From positions 62,001 to 126,000 of the forward strand of contig NZ_JANHDP010000005.1 of assembly GCF_024494695.1 (NCBI RefSeq): 64,000 bases of DNA, read 5' to 3'. This document shows, in pieces, positions 53,943 to 63,856 of this stretch (position 1 is the first letter of the stretch; each line of letters starts with the position of its first letter). Below the pieces are notes generated by a model. That model did not search any database and was not told the origin of the DNA. It saw only the letters and a program-made list of their open reading frames with translations. The translations under genes were made by a program, and so were the position numbers. This DNA comes from Natronoarchaeum rubrum. Lineage in GTDB: Archaea > Halobacteriota > Halobacteria > Halobacteriales > Natronoarchaeaceae.

Positions 53943-55316
53943 ATGCGGTCGCTATCGACTGTACTCTCTCGGGCCGACGACGCCCGGATCGTTACAGTAG
54001 ATTTTTACAATCCTGAAAGCAGATTCTATACGATGTGTGGTAGGATCACCGACATTTCTCTCCGACCTATCACGTTGGCTGTCGACCTCGTTGCGCTCGT
54101 GGCGGCTCTGGTCGCCCCGTTTCCGCTGTACGTCGTCTTAGTGCTCTACTGGGGTGATCTGATCGGCGGGACGGTTCGGCGCTTCTGTCAGACGGTCGTT
54201 GCGGCTCCGCGCGAGGAGTACTCGCCGACGGAACCACCGGCAATGTTCCCGAACGGCGACCCGAACCCGTTGCGATTTTTGACCCCCAAGCTCGGGACCG
54301 TCCAGCCGGTTCGTTGGCTGCCGCCGGTCGCGGTGCACAATCTCAAACCGGGCGTGATTGGCGTCGCCGCCGTGTCTCTGACCGGCCTCGTCGTCGGTCT
54401 GACGACAACTCTCCTCGATCCGCCGTTCACGATTCGGTCGCAGCCGACGATCGCGATAGTGGCTGCCGGCTGTCTTGCGGTCGTCGTGAAACACGGCTGG
54501 CTCTTTCGGCGGTTTGTCCGTTCGGACCGCCCGCCAGCCAAGCGGGTCCTCCCGGGCGTACGATGGCCTATAACGTTTCTGATGGCGCTTCCGGTCGTCG
54601 CTGTCGACGCCGTTCATGCCGGCGCCGACTTCGACCCCTCGACCGGCTTTTCGGCGGTGGCGATCGCGCTCGTCGTGGGACGGATCGCGTACGGCATACG
54701 CCGGAATGCGACGCCGACTGGCGCGGACTCGGTCGTACTTCCGGAGCCGGCGGGACGACCGATCGAACGGTTTCGGCCCGACCGGCGTGCGGTTTGGATC
54801 GCGGGGATGATCGACGGAATCCTTCCTCGGATCGAGCTGGACGTGCTCAACGTCTTTTCTCGATTCGCAGCCCTTTCTCTGCTATCCGTCGGAGGATTCG
54901 TCGTGGCCTACACCGCTGGACTGGCGGCGTCAGTCGTCGCGACCGGCATCGCACTCGTCGTCGTCGCGATCAGCTTCGGGCTCGCGGGGATCGTTCACTT
55001 CGAGTTGGCGTTCGGAGCGATGGAGTACCGCCTGTACGACGACGAGTTGGTCGCATACGACGCGCGACTCGACGCCGTTCAGTGGCGCGTCCCATCGAAC
55101 GCGATCCGAAACGTCTCCGTCGAACGAACCGTCTGGACGGGACCGCCCGGCACGGGCGCGGCGACAGTCACGTTCGACCGGACCGATTCGGGCGTCGAAC
55201 CGTCGCCCTACGGATGGTACCGGCAGACGCTCGCGTACGTCCAGACGCCCGAACGCGTTGCTGACCGACTCCGGCGTAGTGGCAGGGCGGTAGGCGCTAG
55301 AGGCGCTGACGTCTGA
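53943..55316 (+). CDS. DUF6498-like multi-span membrane protein with PH-like domain (paralogue of 44110-45360)
   Basis: 457 aa from ATG 53943 (GTG 53928 is another option; the hydrophobic core only begins near residue 40). About eight helices, with the motif VLYWGDLIGGTVRRFCQTVVAAP typical of DUF6498, then a C-terminal domain with MEYRLYDDELVAYDARLDAVQWRVPSNAIRNVSVERTV, which matches IEYRIYDDALVAYDAHLDAPQWVVP of the gene at 44110-45360. Two related proteins of this type flank the same 9-kb accessory stretch in opposite directions. Function unknown; likely a membrane-bound sensor or scaffold. An AT-rich box at about 53868-53880 is a promoter candidate. Confidence 0.65.
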   Translation: MRSLSTVLSRADDARIVTVDFYNPESRFYTMCGRITDISLRPITLAVDLVALVAALVAPFPLYVVLVLYWGDLIGGTVRRFCQTVVAAPREEYSPTEPPAMFPNGDPNPLRFLTPKLGTVQPVRWLPPVAVHNLKPGVIGVAAVSLTGLVVGLTTTLLDPPFTIRSQPTIAIVAAGCLAVVVKHGWLFRRFVRSDRPPAKRVLPGVRWPITFLMALPVVAVDAVHAGADFDPSTGFSAVAIALVVGRIAYGIRRNATPTGADSVVLPEPAGRPIERFRPDRRAVWIAGMIDGILPRIELDVLNVFSRFAALSLLSVGGFVVAYTAGLAASVVATGIALVVVAISFGLAGIVHFELAFGAMEYRLYDDELVAYDARLDAVQWRVPSNAIRNVSVERTVWTGPPGTGAATVTFDRTDSGVEPSPYGWYRQTLAYVQTPERVADRLRRSGRAVGARGADV

Positions 55317-55603
55317 CGGGCACCGTCACGAATGGGCGCAGCCAGATGCCGCCTCATCCAAGCAGCGTAATCGCGGACCGGTCGGCATCCTTTGGCGAAT
55401 CCCAGATGCACTCGAAACGAGGCTTCGAGAGTTGTTGTCTCTGCGTACGTCTTCTCGACTCGCGGTTCTGTTTCAGCTGATGCGGTAGCGCGGAGTCCCC
55501 TTCCTCAAGCGCGAGCGAAGCGAGCGGTAGGGAGGGGAGGAGCGCGTTCGTATAGCTGGGCATTTCTGCCATCTATAAATAGCCACGGAGCTACATTGAA
55601 CAT

Positions 55604-56857
55604 GTGGCAGACGACTACGTGCGTCGGACGGCAATCACCCACCTCTCGGTAGATGGCGAGCAACGCGACTTGCTCGAAGACACCATCACCGAGTGGAAAC
55701 GGGGGTGCCAAATCGCCACAGACCTCGCGTGGGGGCATTGCAACACCAAGAGTGACGTGCAACCTCTCGCTTACAATTCTGTGCGCGAAGACACCGACCT
55801 CGGGAGCCAGCACGCGATTCTCGCCACCCACCAAGCCGCGCAAGCCATCACCGGCTGTATCGAACGCCGGTCGAAGGGCAACAAGGTCAGCAAGCCCACG
55901 TTCACCGCACCGACCGTGAAATACGATACGCGGACGATGACGGTGTTCGATGACGGCACCGTCTCCCTCTCTACAACGGAGAGTCGGGTCCGGTGTCCGC
56001 TCGACCTTCCCGACGCCAATGATGGCTATCAGCGTCAATATCTCGACTCGGACGAATGGAGCGTTACGGAAAGTACGCTCACCGCCCGAGATGGCGAGTT
56101 CTTCTTACATATCGGTTTCCGCCGACACAAGAACGATACCGAGCGGAACACCGCCGAGGACGGAACGGTTCTCGGGGTTGACCGTGGCATCGAAAACCTC
56201 GCCGTCACCAGCACCGCCTCCTTTGTCAGCGGGCGGGAGTTAACCCACGACCTCCGCGAATTCGAGACGGTACGCGCTGGACTCCAACAGACCGGGACGC
56301 GAAGCGCCCATCGGACCCTCGTTCAGTCGAGTGGTCGGGAACTTCGCTACGTCCGCGACGTTCTCCACCGGGCGTCGAACACGCTGATAGACGAAGCACT
56401 CCGCTACGACTGTGACGTAATTGCGTTCGAGAACTTAACCCACATCCGCGACCATACCGGCGCGTCGTGGGGGCACACGTGGGCGTTCCGAACGCTCTAC
56501 GAATACGTCGAGTACAAGGCCGAATCGGTCGGAATCTCGGTGACGCAAGTCGGGTCGGCGTACACGTCGAAGCGGTGTGCCGAGTGTGGATTCACGGCAG
56601 ACGAGAATCGCCCGACTCGCACTGACTTCCGATGTGTGAAGTGCGAGTCGGAAGCGAACGCGGATTACAACGCAGCGAAGAACATCGGTATGCGGTACGT
56701 CCGTCGAGGCCAACAGTCGTCTCGGCGGACGGGCGACAGTCAGCTCGCCCTAAAGTCTGGAACGGTGAAGCCAAAGCGCGGATTTACCGCCTACCCTGAT
56801 GGGTTCGAGGCCGAGTTCACGGACAAGCCCCACCCTCAAAGCGCCGAAGGCGCGTAG
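55604..56857 (+). CDS. tnpB: RNA-guided endonuclease TnpB (IS1341-type)
   Basis: 417 aa with GTG start at 55604, 30 bases after a TATAAATA box. RuvC residues: Asp near 193 (VLGVDRGIENLAV), Glu near 276 (VIAFENLTHIRD), Asp near 354 (EANADYNAAKN); zinc ribbon CAECGF ... CVKCES about 328-348. All catalytic positions are kept. It differs clearly from the TnpB at 42677 (different subfamily, no DUF2080-like partner). The last codons lie inside the right-end hairpin, as in other TnpB genes whose guide scaffold overlaps their 3' end. Full length, so possibly active as a nuclease. Confidence 0.92.
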   Translation: MADDYVRRTAITHLSVDGEQRDLLEDTITEWKRGCQIATDLAWGHCNTKSDVQPLAYNSVREDTDLGSQHAILATHQAAQAITGCIERRSKGNKVSKPTFTAPTVKYDTRTMTVFDDGTVSLSTTESRVRCPLDLPDANDGYQRQYLDSDEWSVTESTLTARDGEFFLHIGFRRHKNDTERNTAEDGTVLGVDRGIENLAVTSTASFVSGRELTHDLREFETVRAGLQQTGTRSAHRTLVQSSGRELRYVRDVLHRASNTLIDEALRYDCDVIAFENLTHIRDHTGASWGHTWAFRTLYEYVEYKAESVGISVTQVGSAYTSKRCAECGFTADENRPTRTDFRCVKCESEANADYNAAKNIGMRYVRRGQQSSRRTGDSQLALKSGTVKPKRGFTAYPDGFEAEFTDKPHPQSAEGA

Positions 56858-56896
56858 GGTGGGGTAGTTGACCCTAGCCGACTCCGCGACTAGGGT
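56760..56896 (+). ncRNA. Candidate guide RNA (omega/reRNA) region of the second tnpB
   Basis: 3' end of tnpB plus the right end: nested hairpin 56828-56864 followed by the stem ACCCTAG (56871-56877) and CTAGGGT (56890-56896). By analogy with other TnpB systems, a scaffold RNA ends at the right boundary and uses the next bases (from about 56897) as guide. Based only on position and palindromes. Confidence 0.35.
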
Positions 56897-57779
56897 AACC
56901 GACTAACAGCGGCGTCACACTCTCGTCTGTGGAACCCCGGATGCAGATCTTGGATTTCGCGCACTGATACATCTCTTTGGCCGTCCGGAAAATATATTGA
57001 AAACCACTACTGCGTAGGCTATTGCTCACTCTGAGTCACATTGCTGACGACCCCACCGATTACTATCGAACACGATATACGGCTGAATGGGCTATAGAGG
57101 ACCTCCCGGTCCAGAACAATCACTATACAACTCCTGGCAGCTTTTCGGAAAGACGCCTATTCGGCCCGAGCAATCGGGATGACACCCGCATTCGGATACA
57201 CTCCCACACAGAGCGGCGCTCTATCCGGTTTCTGCCGTTCTCGATCGCGGTCTACCCTCCAGTTATTATATCGCCATCTCCGCGTCCTGTCGTCTGAGAG
57301 GTTCATATTCGCCACTCTCGACAGCAAAACGGTCATACTGACACACAAACCGTCTACCGTCATGTCCCTCCTGCTGTGACGTACATCCCGCCGCAGTACT
57401 TCGGTTTTGGGATAACTACTGTTGTCCAAACGAGACAGCTGGCTGTTAGTAACTCTGAGAGAAATCAGCCGAGAGAGGCCTGAGAACGACGAATGACGAA
57501 CTGACCACCAAATAGAAAGACTTCCGAAAGCCACCCCAGCCACCACAACCGCTACAGCACCACATAGACAGCCATTCTTCCGGGTAGGTCACGCCCTGTA
57601 CGTCCCGCATAGCTGTCAACAAACGAGTTCGAAACCGGGGATTCTGCGGAATTCACGGGCAAAATGCGGTGTAGGTCTCAATATTGCCGCTGACAGGCGT
57701 CGCTTCGGGCGAGCTCACGCCCTGACCAAAGCGAAATAGCTATGCGGGATTCAGGCGCCTCTCAGGCAACTCTCTCGTA
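56897..57779. other. 0.88-kb gene-poor region before the primase gene
   Basis: No convincing gene. It is AT-richer than surrounding genes and has stops in all frames; short frames (for example 57022-57297) show no domain. A short rightward reading near 57640-57740 ends with codons for GLNIAADRRRFGRAHALTKAK then stop, which looks protein-like and might be the tail of a decayed mobile-element gene, but it is too short to assign. The sequence just before 57780 probably contains the primase promoter. Confidence 0.5.
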
Positions 57780-59063
57780 ATGGCTACTGATACCCTTCCC
57801 GACCGCTCGGCACTCCCAACGGCGCTCACAGAGCGCGAGCAGTGGGTCTGCTGGCGTACCCAAGAACGCGGCGGCAAACAGACGAAAATCCCGGTCACTC
57901 CAGCGACTGGGCAGTTCGCCTCGGCCACCGATCCCTCGACGTGGACCTCATTCGAGAACGCCCGTGATGCCGCTCTCGACGGCGAACTGGCCGGGATTGG
58001 CTTCGTCTTCACCGATGATGATCCACTCGTCGGCGTCGACCTCGATGACTGTCGTGACCCAGACACCGACGCGCTCGACGCGTGGGCCGAAACGGTCGTC
58101 GAGATCCTCGAATCGTACACCGAAGTGAGCCCGTCCGGAACCGGACTCCACGTTCTCATCGAAGGAACACTTCCAGGCGACAGGAACCGACGCGGTGATC
58201 TCGAAGTGTACGAAACGGCGCGCTTTTTCACCGTCACTGGCGACCGGGTCGCGTCGACGCCGCCCGACGTACACCCGCGTTCCCACGGGCTAGACGTCGT
58301 GTATCGCGAGCATCTTTCCAGTGACACGACGGCAGAACCCGGAGATAACAGTGCTATCGAGGACGACTCCAGTGTGAGAGACGGGGACGCAACGTCGGAG
58401 TCAGACACCGGTCCACAATCTGAGAGCATACCGTCGACCACCGACGATTCAGCTGCTACTCCAACGGGCGGATCGTCTCCGCTCAGTGATGCAGAACTCC
58501 TTGAGAAGGCACGGGCCGCTGCGAACGGCGAGAAGTTCGATCGCCTGTTTCGTGGCGAGACGAGTGGGTACGAGAGCCACTCGGAAGCGGACTTCGCACT
58601 GTGTTCGATGCTTGCCTTCTGGAGCGGTGGTGATCAGGCACAGGTGGACCGACTCGTTCGACGATCAGGATTGATCCGGACGAAGTGGGACGAGGTCCAC
58701 TTCCGCGACGGCGCCACCTACGGCGAAAAGACGGTCGAGCGTGCCATCGCCGGAACGACGGAGTACTATACTCCCAGAGGGACAGAACACTCCACAGATA
58801 CCACCACACCTCTCGACGACGCCGACAATCAGATCGTTCTCACGGACGAACGACTGCAGCGGATCGAAGCACGTGAGCGAGTGCGATTGCGGACGATCGA
58901 ACGCTTAGAAACCGAAGTCACGGAGCTCACCGCACAAACCGAACGCCTTGAAGCCCAAATCGCCGAGGAGCAAGCGCAGCGACGCCGGCTTGAACGCCAA
59001 CGCGACGATGAATCGACTGGGCAGCACTCGCTCTGGAGGCGTTTCAAGCGCTATTTCAGTTGA
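57780..59063 (+). CDS. Prim-pol type primase-like protein of a plasmid/ICE
   Basis: 427 aa. The N-terminal about 200 residues resemble NrS-1/phage-type prim-pol domains: REQWVCWRTQERGGKQTKIPVTP, metal motif GVDLDD (Asp87 and Asp89), and SGTGLHVLIEG with the catalytic His near 123. A Ser/Thr/Asp-rich linker (about 190-235) joins a second part (LLEKARAAANGEKFDRLFRGETSGYESHSEADFALCSMLAFW...), a PriCT-like helical region often found in primases of mobile elements. The C-terminus is a coiled coil (about 355-410). Likely initiates replication of a plasmid or integrated element. Neighbours include a conjugation-type ATPase. Confidence 0.75.
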   Translation: MATDTLPDRSALPTALTEREQWVCWRTQERGGKQTKIPVTPATGQFASATDPSTWTSFENARDAALDGELAGIGFVFTDDDPLVGVDLDDCRDPDTDALDAWAETVVEILESYTEVSPSGTGLHVLIEGTLPGDRNRRGDLEVYETARFFTVTGDRVASTPPDVHPRSHGLDVVYREHLSSDTTAEPGDNSAIEDDSSVRDGDATSESDTGPQSESIPSTTDDSAATPTGGSSPLSDAELLEKARAAANGEKFDRLFRGETSGYESHSEADFALCSMLAFWSGGDQAQVDRLVRRSGLIRTKWDEVHFRDGATYGEKTVERAIAGTTEYYTPRGTEHSTDTTTPLDDADNQIVLTDERLQRIEARERVRLRTIERLETEVTELTAQTERLEAQIAEEQAQRRRLERQRDDESTGQHSLWRRFKRYFS

Positions 59064-59182
59064 ATCAACCAGAATACGTGAGTGGCATGTGTTCGCAAGA
59101 GTTCGTGACACTCTGACTCTATTCAAACCTAATTAGTCAGATATACTTCTCGGTGAAATAGCCGTTAGATAGGTGTGCGTAT

Positions 59183-59572
59183 CTAACAATTTGTGGAGTA
59201 TCCCAGACCAACAGTAGGTGAACTCTCTAAAAATCGAAGCTCCACAGAGATAGACTCCTCAGCGTATTCTGGAAGGAACCATTCTTTCCAATCGTATCCG
59301 TCTATCTTCACCTGAATGGTAAACCGACCTTCGCGCTCTGGAAGGTCAGACCCTTTAATTTCAAATCCTCCTTGAGGCCCGATTTCATACGTCTCTTCGT
59401 AGACTATCTCTTCCGCGTCAGAGAGTCGTAGCTGTATCTCATGGCTTGTTTCGTATGTAGTCCATGCGAATATCTCGCAGATTCGTACTGACTTCTTTGA
59501 TAAATCGAAGCAGCCGCTTCCCAAAAAGAGCGTGCTGGCCCCACAATACTGGAGAAGAGAACGGCGATTCAT
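59183..59572 (-). CDS. Putative lipoprotein
   Basis: 129 aa (MNRRSLLQYCGASTLFLGSGC...). A twin-arginine-like start (RRSLLQ) and a lipobox ending in Cys21 point to export and lipid anchoring. The rest is a beta-rich domain (DAEEIVYEETYEIGPQGGFEIKGSDLPEREGRFTIQVKIDGYDWKEW). GC and codon use are lower than in the core genes. Located in the plasmid/ICE-like segment between primase and the large ATPase gene. No family recognised. Confidence 0.65.
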   Translation of the reverse strand: MNRRSLLQYCGASTLFLGSGCFDLSKKSVRICEIFAWTTYETSHEIQLRLSDAEEIVYEETYEIGPQGGFEIKGSDLPEREGRFTIQVKIDGYDWKEWFLPEYAEESISVELRFLESSPTVGLGYSTNC

Positions 59573-59769
59573 GGGTTCTATTCAATTATGAACCGTCAAA
59601 TGTTTTCCCAATCCCAGGTGTCTATCTGTGAAGGATTTCACCTGTATTTACTAATCTACGCTAGAATCTATTAGCCATTGAGGGTCTCAATAGAGCCGAC
59701 ACCGCCTACGCGGACTTCTTCCGAGACGACCAATCGCACGTCCGGGGGACGGTTGAACACGAGGTGTCC

Positions 59770-62700
59770 CTACCCAAGCAACGAATCGCGGACGTACCGC
59801 AGCGTGTAGATCTCGCTCAATCCTGGCTCGTCGATCGTAAACGCTTGCGGGGGAGAGTTCCGACTGTAGGTCTTTTCGACGCGTGGCTCACCCTCCAGCG
59901 GGTCGTTGAGTATCTCGAGGATGTCGTGGGCATCGTCCCGCGTCGGGACGATCCAGATCGATTCCTCGGGATCGAGCGCCGCCATTTTGTCGAAGTCACT
60001 CGGAACGGCAGTGTGACGGTCGTTGTTGAGCCGCTCCGCTTCGAGCGTGACGACGACCTCGCCGTTCTCGTCGAGTCCAGCGGCGTCGAGGCGGTGCCCG
60101 TCGACTTCGTGATACACGACTGCTTCCGTGGCCTCGGACGCAGGATTCTGAACAAAGGCCGCTTCGATATAGTCTCGCCCGAGTATGACCATCGCGACGT
60201 GGAGACTCGATTCGCTCAAGTCGCCCTTGCCGTGTCCGTGTGCGACTCCCTCCTTATGGCCGATCTGGAGCTCGCTTCGGCCCTCCGAAGCGACCGTCAG
60301 GAGCTTGTGTGGGTGCGTACAGTCCTCTCTGAGAAGCCCATCGTCGAGCAACTGTTCGACCGCTTCCGTGTCGACACCGGCGTACTCTTGGAGTCGAACC
60401 ATGCTGTCTCTCCTGATGTCGTACTCGAGATCGGGGTCGTACTGTTGCTGGTGGGCATTATAACAGATCTGCAGAAACGCGAGTTGGCGATCTGTATACG
60501 AAGACCGCTGGCGCTCTGCTTGTGAGAGCATCAAGTGAACGTCGGCGACCGGGACATCGTTTCGATCGACATCATCGAGGGTATGACAACACCCGATCGC
60601 GTGTCGAACACCGACGGCCGTCGGCTCGTAGCGTGCATCACACGCCCCACAGATGACCGCGTTCGCGTGCTCGTCGTACTCGATGACCGACGGGAACCGG
60701 CTGGTAAGCGGGAGCGCAGAATCGATTCTCGACGCCGTCGCCTCGGTCGTTGAGGTGTCCGACGATCGCTCGGTTGAGTGCGTCGGCGGCGTCGAGACGT
60801 CGAGCCCGCTGGTGAGTCGCGTCCGATCGAGACACACGTCGACAGCACCCTCGAACGCCACCGCAGTACTTCCAGACAATGGATCGGGACCTTCTGGATG
60901 ACCAGCAGGCAACGGCATCGACTCGATCATGAACGGTCGCGGCTCCGGCGCGTTGAACTGCGCGGGGAGACTCACCAGCCACTGGCCGCGCTGGATCGCC
61001 CGGAGTCTCGCGCCGACTGTCGCTGGGTCCATATCGGTCGTCGCGATACGCGTCGCGAGATCTCGATCGACGGCGACGTTACCCGTGACGATCGTCGAGA
61101 TGTTATTGAGAATTTCCGCGTAGGCGTCGCCCGTTGCACTCCGCAGTTGTGCGGGAAACTGCATCGCGAGCGTGACCGACAGCCCGAACGCGCGTGATTG
61201 GGCCAGCAACTCCGAGAGGAGCGACGAGGACGCGACGCTCGCTGCCTCCTCGATGTAGAGATTGACCAACGGGAGAGCAGTCTCGCCACCCGAATCGTGT
61301 GTCGTGTCCGCAACAGGATCATCAGAACTGCTCGTCGATCGCTCAGCGTGGGACCGAGCACGAATGGACTCGCCCGTCTCCTCGAGCGTTCGTCGGCGAA
61401 GTGCCGTCCACAACTGTGAAAGCAGCACGAGCGATAGCGCTCGTTGGCTCTCCGAGCGGAGGCCGCCGAGATCGAAAATGACGACGGCGTCTTCGTCGAT
61501 GATCTCTCGGAAGTCGAACTGCCTGGTCTCGCCGGGAGCATCTCCGGCATCGGATTCATCCGTCGACACGTGATTGAACAACTGTCCGAGGCGATCGTCG
61601 ATCGGGATTTTCTCGATCCGATTCGCGACCCCCTGCATCAGCTTGTCGAACGATCGCTGGGAGTTCGTGACGACGCCGCCGAGCATCGCCTGTAGCTCCG
61701 GGTCGCTCACCGGCGGGGCGTCCTGGCTGCTTCGCATGTGGGCGGCCGCCTCCTGAAACGTTCCGTGTGAGAACGCGTCCTGACCGTGAACCGGATCGAA
61801 CTGCGCTTTCAGCAGGTAGCGGATGATGTCCGGCGATCTGACCGCCTGCTCGAAGCGGTCACGACCCATGATCCCCTCCAGAATCTCGATGTAGTGATCA
61901 ACGATATCCTCGACCGCCGCAGTTCGGCTGATTCCGGCATCGAGTTGGTCGGTGATATCGAAAAACGACAGTGCAGGTAGCGTCTCGGCGCAGTCGAAAT
62001 AGTAGACGTTCTTCAGCGTGCCGTAGGTCGCATAGTGGGCCCGGAGATACTCGAGTCCCATGCCATCTCCCTTTCGGTCGATGAGAATATCGGCGCCGTC
62101 GGTCGCCGCGTGATTTTCGAGAATTCCCGTGTTTATCACCGATGATTTGCCGGAGCCAGTCTTGCCGAACACGGCGACGTGTAATGGCTGCAGGCTCGGT
62201 GGCAGCGCAAGTGGGCTGTCATCAGCAGTTCCATCCTGCGTGAGCGGGTGACCGAGTGCAAAGCCATCACCCTGATACTGTGCGAGTTGTTCGGCTGGCG
62301 GTCTGGGCAGCGCGCTACGCTCTCCTGGCGTCTGTGCGAGTGCGCGCGATCCTGCGGCGGTGAGTGCGGGTCCATCAACGAGACAGAAACTCGGCGCCTC
62401 GTGTACGTCGGCGACGATCCCACGACTCGCCCTCGAATGCCACGGAAGCCGTGCCCGGAGCGTGCCGTGATCCGGTTGATACACTCGTCGTTCGAGTAGG
62501 TCATTCAAGCAGACCTCCGCTCTGGTGTCGTTCCCGCAGCGCCCCTCGATTTCGTAGGTCGTTCGATTCAGCTGTGACAACGCCGTCTCGAGAGTACGAA
62601 CCGTCGTGTCTGCATCCGGGTCGTTTGCTGGTGTACTGGCGACGATTCGAGCGTTCACGACGAACGAGTGACGCGTGTCCTTGGCTCGCAGTTCTTCGAG

Positions 62701-63567
62701 ACGGGCTTCATCGCTTGCCGGAAGCGAGACGTCCGTCTCCGGATCGGGCGGCCCGAACAGCGTATTCACCACTTGATCGCCCATCGTGTCGCTGTGGGCC
62801 TCGATATCGAGGACTCGTTCCTCCGCTTCGGTGCTCCAGTCGGGCTTTGGCGCCAAGAGCGCTTGGTAGGCGATCGGTCCCGGATGGGCCGTCATCGTCT
62901 CGACGACCGACGCCAGCGGGATTCGCGCGTGGTCGTCGGTCTGGAAGTGGTCGAACGGTGTGAGTTGTGTCTGCCAGTCCCTCGGCCGCACTGGCTCGCC
63001 CAGGAACTCGATGGCTGTCAGTGTGGCTTCATCACTGGCCTCTTTTGATTCACTCTCCTCGTGCAACGGCTCGCCCCTGATGATCGATTCGAGGCGTCCT
63101 GCCTCCATCTCGACGCGCTCGAGTTCGTAGCTATCGGGAAAGACGCCTCGGAGGATATCTTCGAGCGCCGACGTTGCCGATGGCTCGTCGACGCCAAACC
63201 AGTACGTAAGCGGGCGCTTGTCGGACCCATCGGCGAGAAGGAGACACTCGACCGTCGGTGCTGGCTTTGAAGCGGATAGTGTGCGGAGCCGCCCCAGCAA
63301 GCCGTGGTCATCATCCTCTGTGGTGAGTCTGTGCAGACGCTTGAACTGCGCCGGCGCGGAGTGTGGTTGCAGTGCTGTGTCGGTGGGTGTGACCTGGATG
63401 TACTCCCGAGGAGCGTCAGTTGTGAGTTGTTCGGGATCCTCGCTCGATTCTTCTGAACCAGTGTGTTCGAGGTAATCTGTGGGGCCCTCTTTGGTCGGCG
63501 AATCAGGCGCGTCTGTGTCCGAAAATGGTGTCTCGGACCTCGAATTCGTATTATCTGTCGTAGGCAT
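59770..63567 (-). CDS. Large conjugation-type ATPase (VirB4/HerA/TraG-like)
   Basis: 1,265 aa from ATG 63567 (MPTTDNTNSRSETPFSD...); 33 codons of frame upstream have no coding character. An acidic, variable N-terminal part (about 1-440) precedes the ATPase: Walker A HVAVFGKTGSGKSSVINTGIL near 462-471, AVVIFDLGGLRSESQRAL near 695, and LPLVNLYIEEAASVASSSLLSELLAQSRAFGLSVTLAMQFPAQL near 768, the type IV coupling-protein/TraM-recognition block. The C-terminal about 350 residues contain a CxxC ribbon (VICGACDARYEPT) and helical domains. It should pump DNA or protein in a conjugation-like system. No other transfer genes lie within the window, but the segment continues beyond its edge. Confidence 0.85.
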   Translation of the reverse strand: MPTTDNTNSRSETPFSDTDAPDSPTKEGPTDYLEHTGSEESSEDPEQLTTDAPREYIQVTPTDTALQPHSAPAQFKRLHRLTTEDDDHGLLGRLRTLSASKPAPTVECLLLADGSDKRPLTYWFGVDEPSATSALEDILRGVFPDSYELERVEMEAGRLESIIRGEPLHEESESKEASDEATLTAIEFLGEPVRPRDWQTQLTPFDHFQTDDHARIPLASVVETMTAHPGPIAYQALLAPKPDWSTEAEERVLDIEAHSDTMGDQVVNTLFGPPDPETDVSLPASDEARLEELRAKDTRHSFVVNARIVASTPANDPDADTTVRTLETALSQLNRTTYEIEGRCGNDTRAEVCLNDLLERRVYQPDHGTLRARLPWHSRASRGIVADVHEAPSFCLVDGPALTAAGSRALAQTPGERSALPRPPAEQLAQYQGDGFALGHPLTQDGTADDSPLALPPSLQPLHVAVFGKTGSGKSSVINTGILENHAATDGADILIDRKGDGMGLEYLRAHYATYGTLKNVYYFDCAETLPALSFFDITDQLDAGISRTAAVEDIVDHYIEILEGIMGRDRFEQAVRSPDIIRYLLKAQFDPVHGQDAFSHGTFQEAAAHMRSSQDAPPVSDPELQAMLGGVVTNSQRSFDKLMQGVANRIEKIPIDDRLGQLFNHVSTDESDAGDAPGETRQFDFREIIDEDAVVIFDLGGLRSESQRALSLVLLSQLWTALRRRTLEETGESIRARSHAERSTSSSDDPVADTTHDSGGETALPLVNLYIEEAASVASSSLLSELLAQSRAFGLSVTLAMQFPAQLRSATGDAYAEILNNISTIVTGNVAVDRDLATRIATTDMDPATVGARLRAIQRGQWLVSLPAQFNAPEPRPFMIESMPLPAGHPEGPDPLSGSTAVAFEGAVDVCLDRTRLTSGLDVSTPPTHSTERSSDTSTTEATASRIDSALPLTSRFPSVIEYDEHANAVICGACDARYEPTAVGVRHAIGCCHTLDDVDRNDVPVADVHLMLSQAERQRSSYTDRQLAFLQICYNAHQQQYDPDLEYDIRRDSMVRLQEYAGVDTEAVEQLLDDGLLREDCTHPHKLLTVASEGRSELQIGHKEGVAHGHGKGDLSESSLHVAMVILGRDYIEAAFVQNPASEATEAVVYHEVDGHRLDAAGLDENGEVVVTLEAERLNNDRHTAVPSDFDKMAALDPEESIWIVPTRDDAHDILEILNDPLEGEPRVEKTYSRNSPPQAFTIDEPGLSEIYTLRYVRDSLLG

Positions 63568-63856
63568 GAGAGAGTGGCTATCGTCGGATCGTGGATTTGG
63601 CAGTATTCGTCGTCGCGACCCGGTATTGAGCAGGCTATCCTTGACCGAATGGCTAATAAATTGCAACTAAATCGTCGAGGTATATACTGTTTGACGACTA
63701 TTACCGTCCGCTGATACTACGAGCCAAGCAAGCGTACACCAGCCTGTAAACCGCTCTTAGGGAAAATCAACGAGACAGTACCGTGCTTCACATACAGTGA
63801 CGAAGTTCGATAGCGGCGTGACAACGTTTATCATTACCTGGTCATTCTCGATTACT

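Larger units (their letters stand above)
55497..56896 (+). mobile_element. IS1341-type element (tnpB only) with subterminal hairpins
   Basis: No tnpA is present. Left structured block 55497-55537 (CCCCTTCCT ... AGGGAGGGG arms, GCGCGAGC-type inner part) and right block 56828-56864 (CCCCACCCT ... AGGGTGGGG arms, inner GCGCC/GGCGC stem) have the same nested design, which supports a paired left and right end. A further stem ACCCTAG / CTAGGGT lies at 56871-56896. Movement would need a TnpA from another copy. Limits are estimated from these structures. Confidence 0.7.

Noticed and set aside
57022..57297. Rightward 91-codon frame before the primase
   Set aside because: No signature, biased toward AT-rich chance frames, no promoter or ribosome site.
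59681..59697. Possible third IS end (GGTCTCAATAGAGCC-like) near the conjugation ATPase
   Set aside because: Only a partial match to ATTTCAACAGAGCC and no matching partner end nearby.
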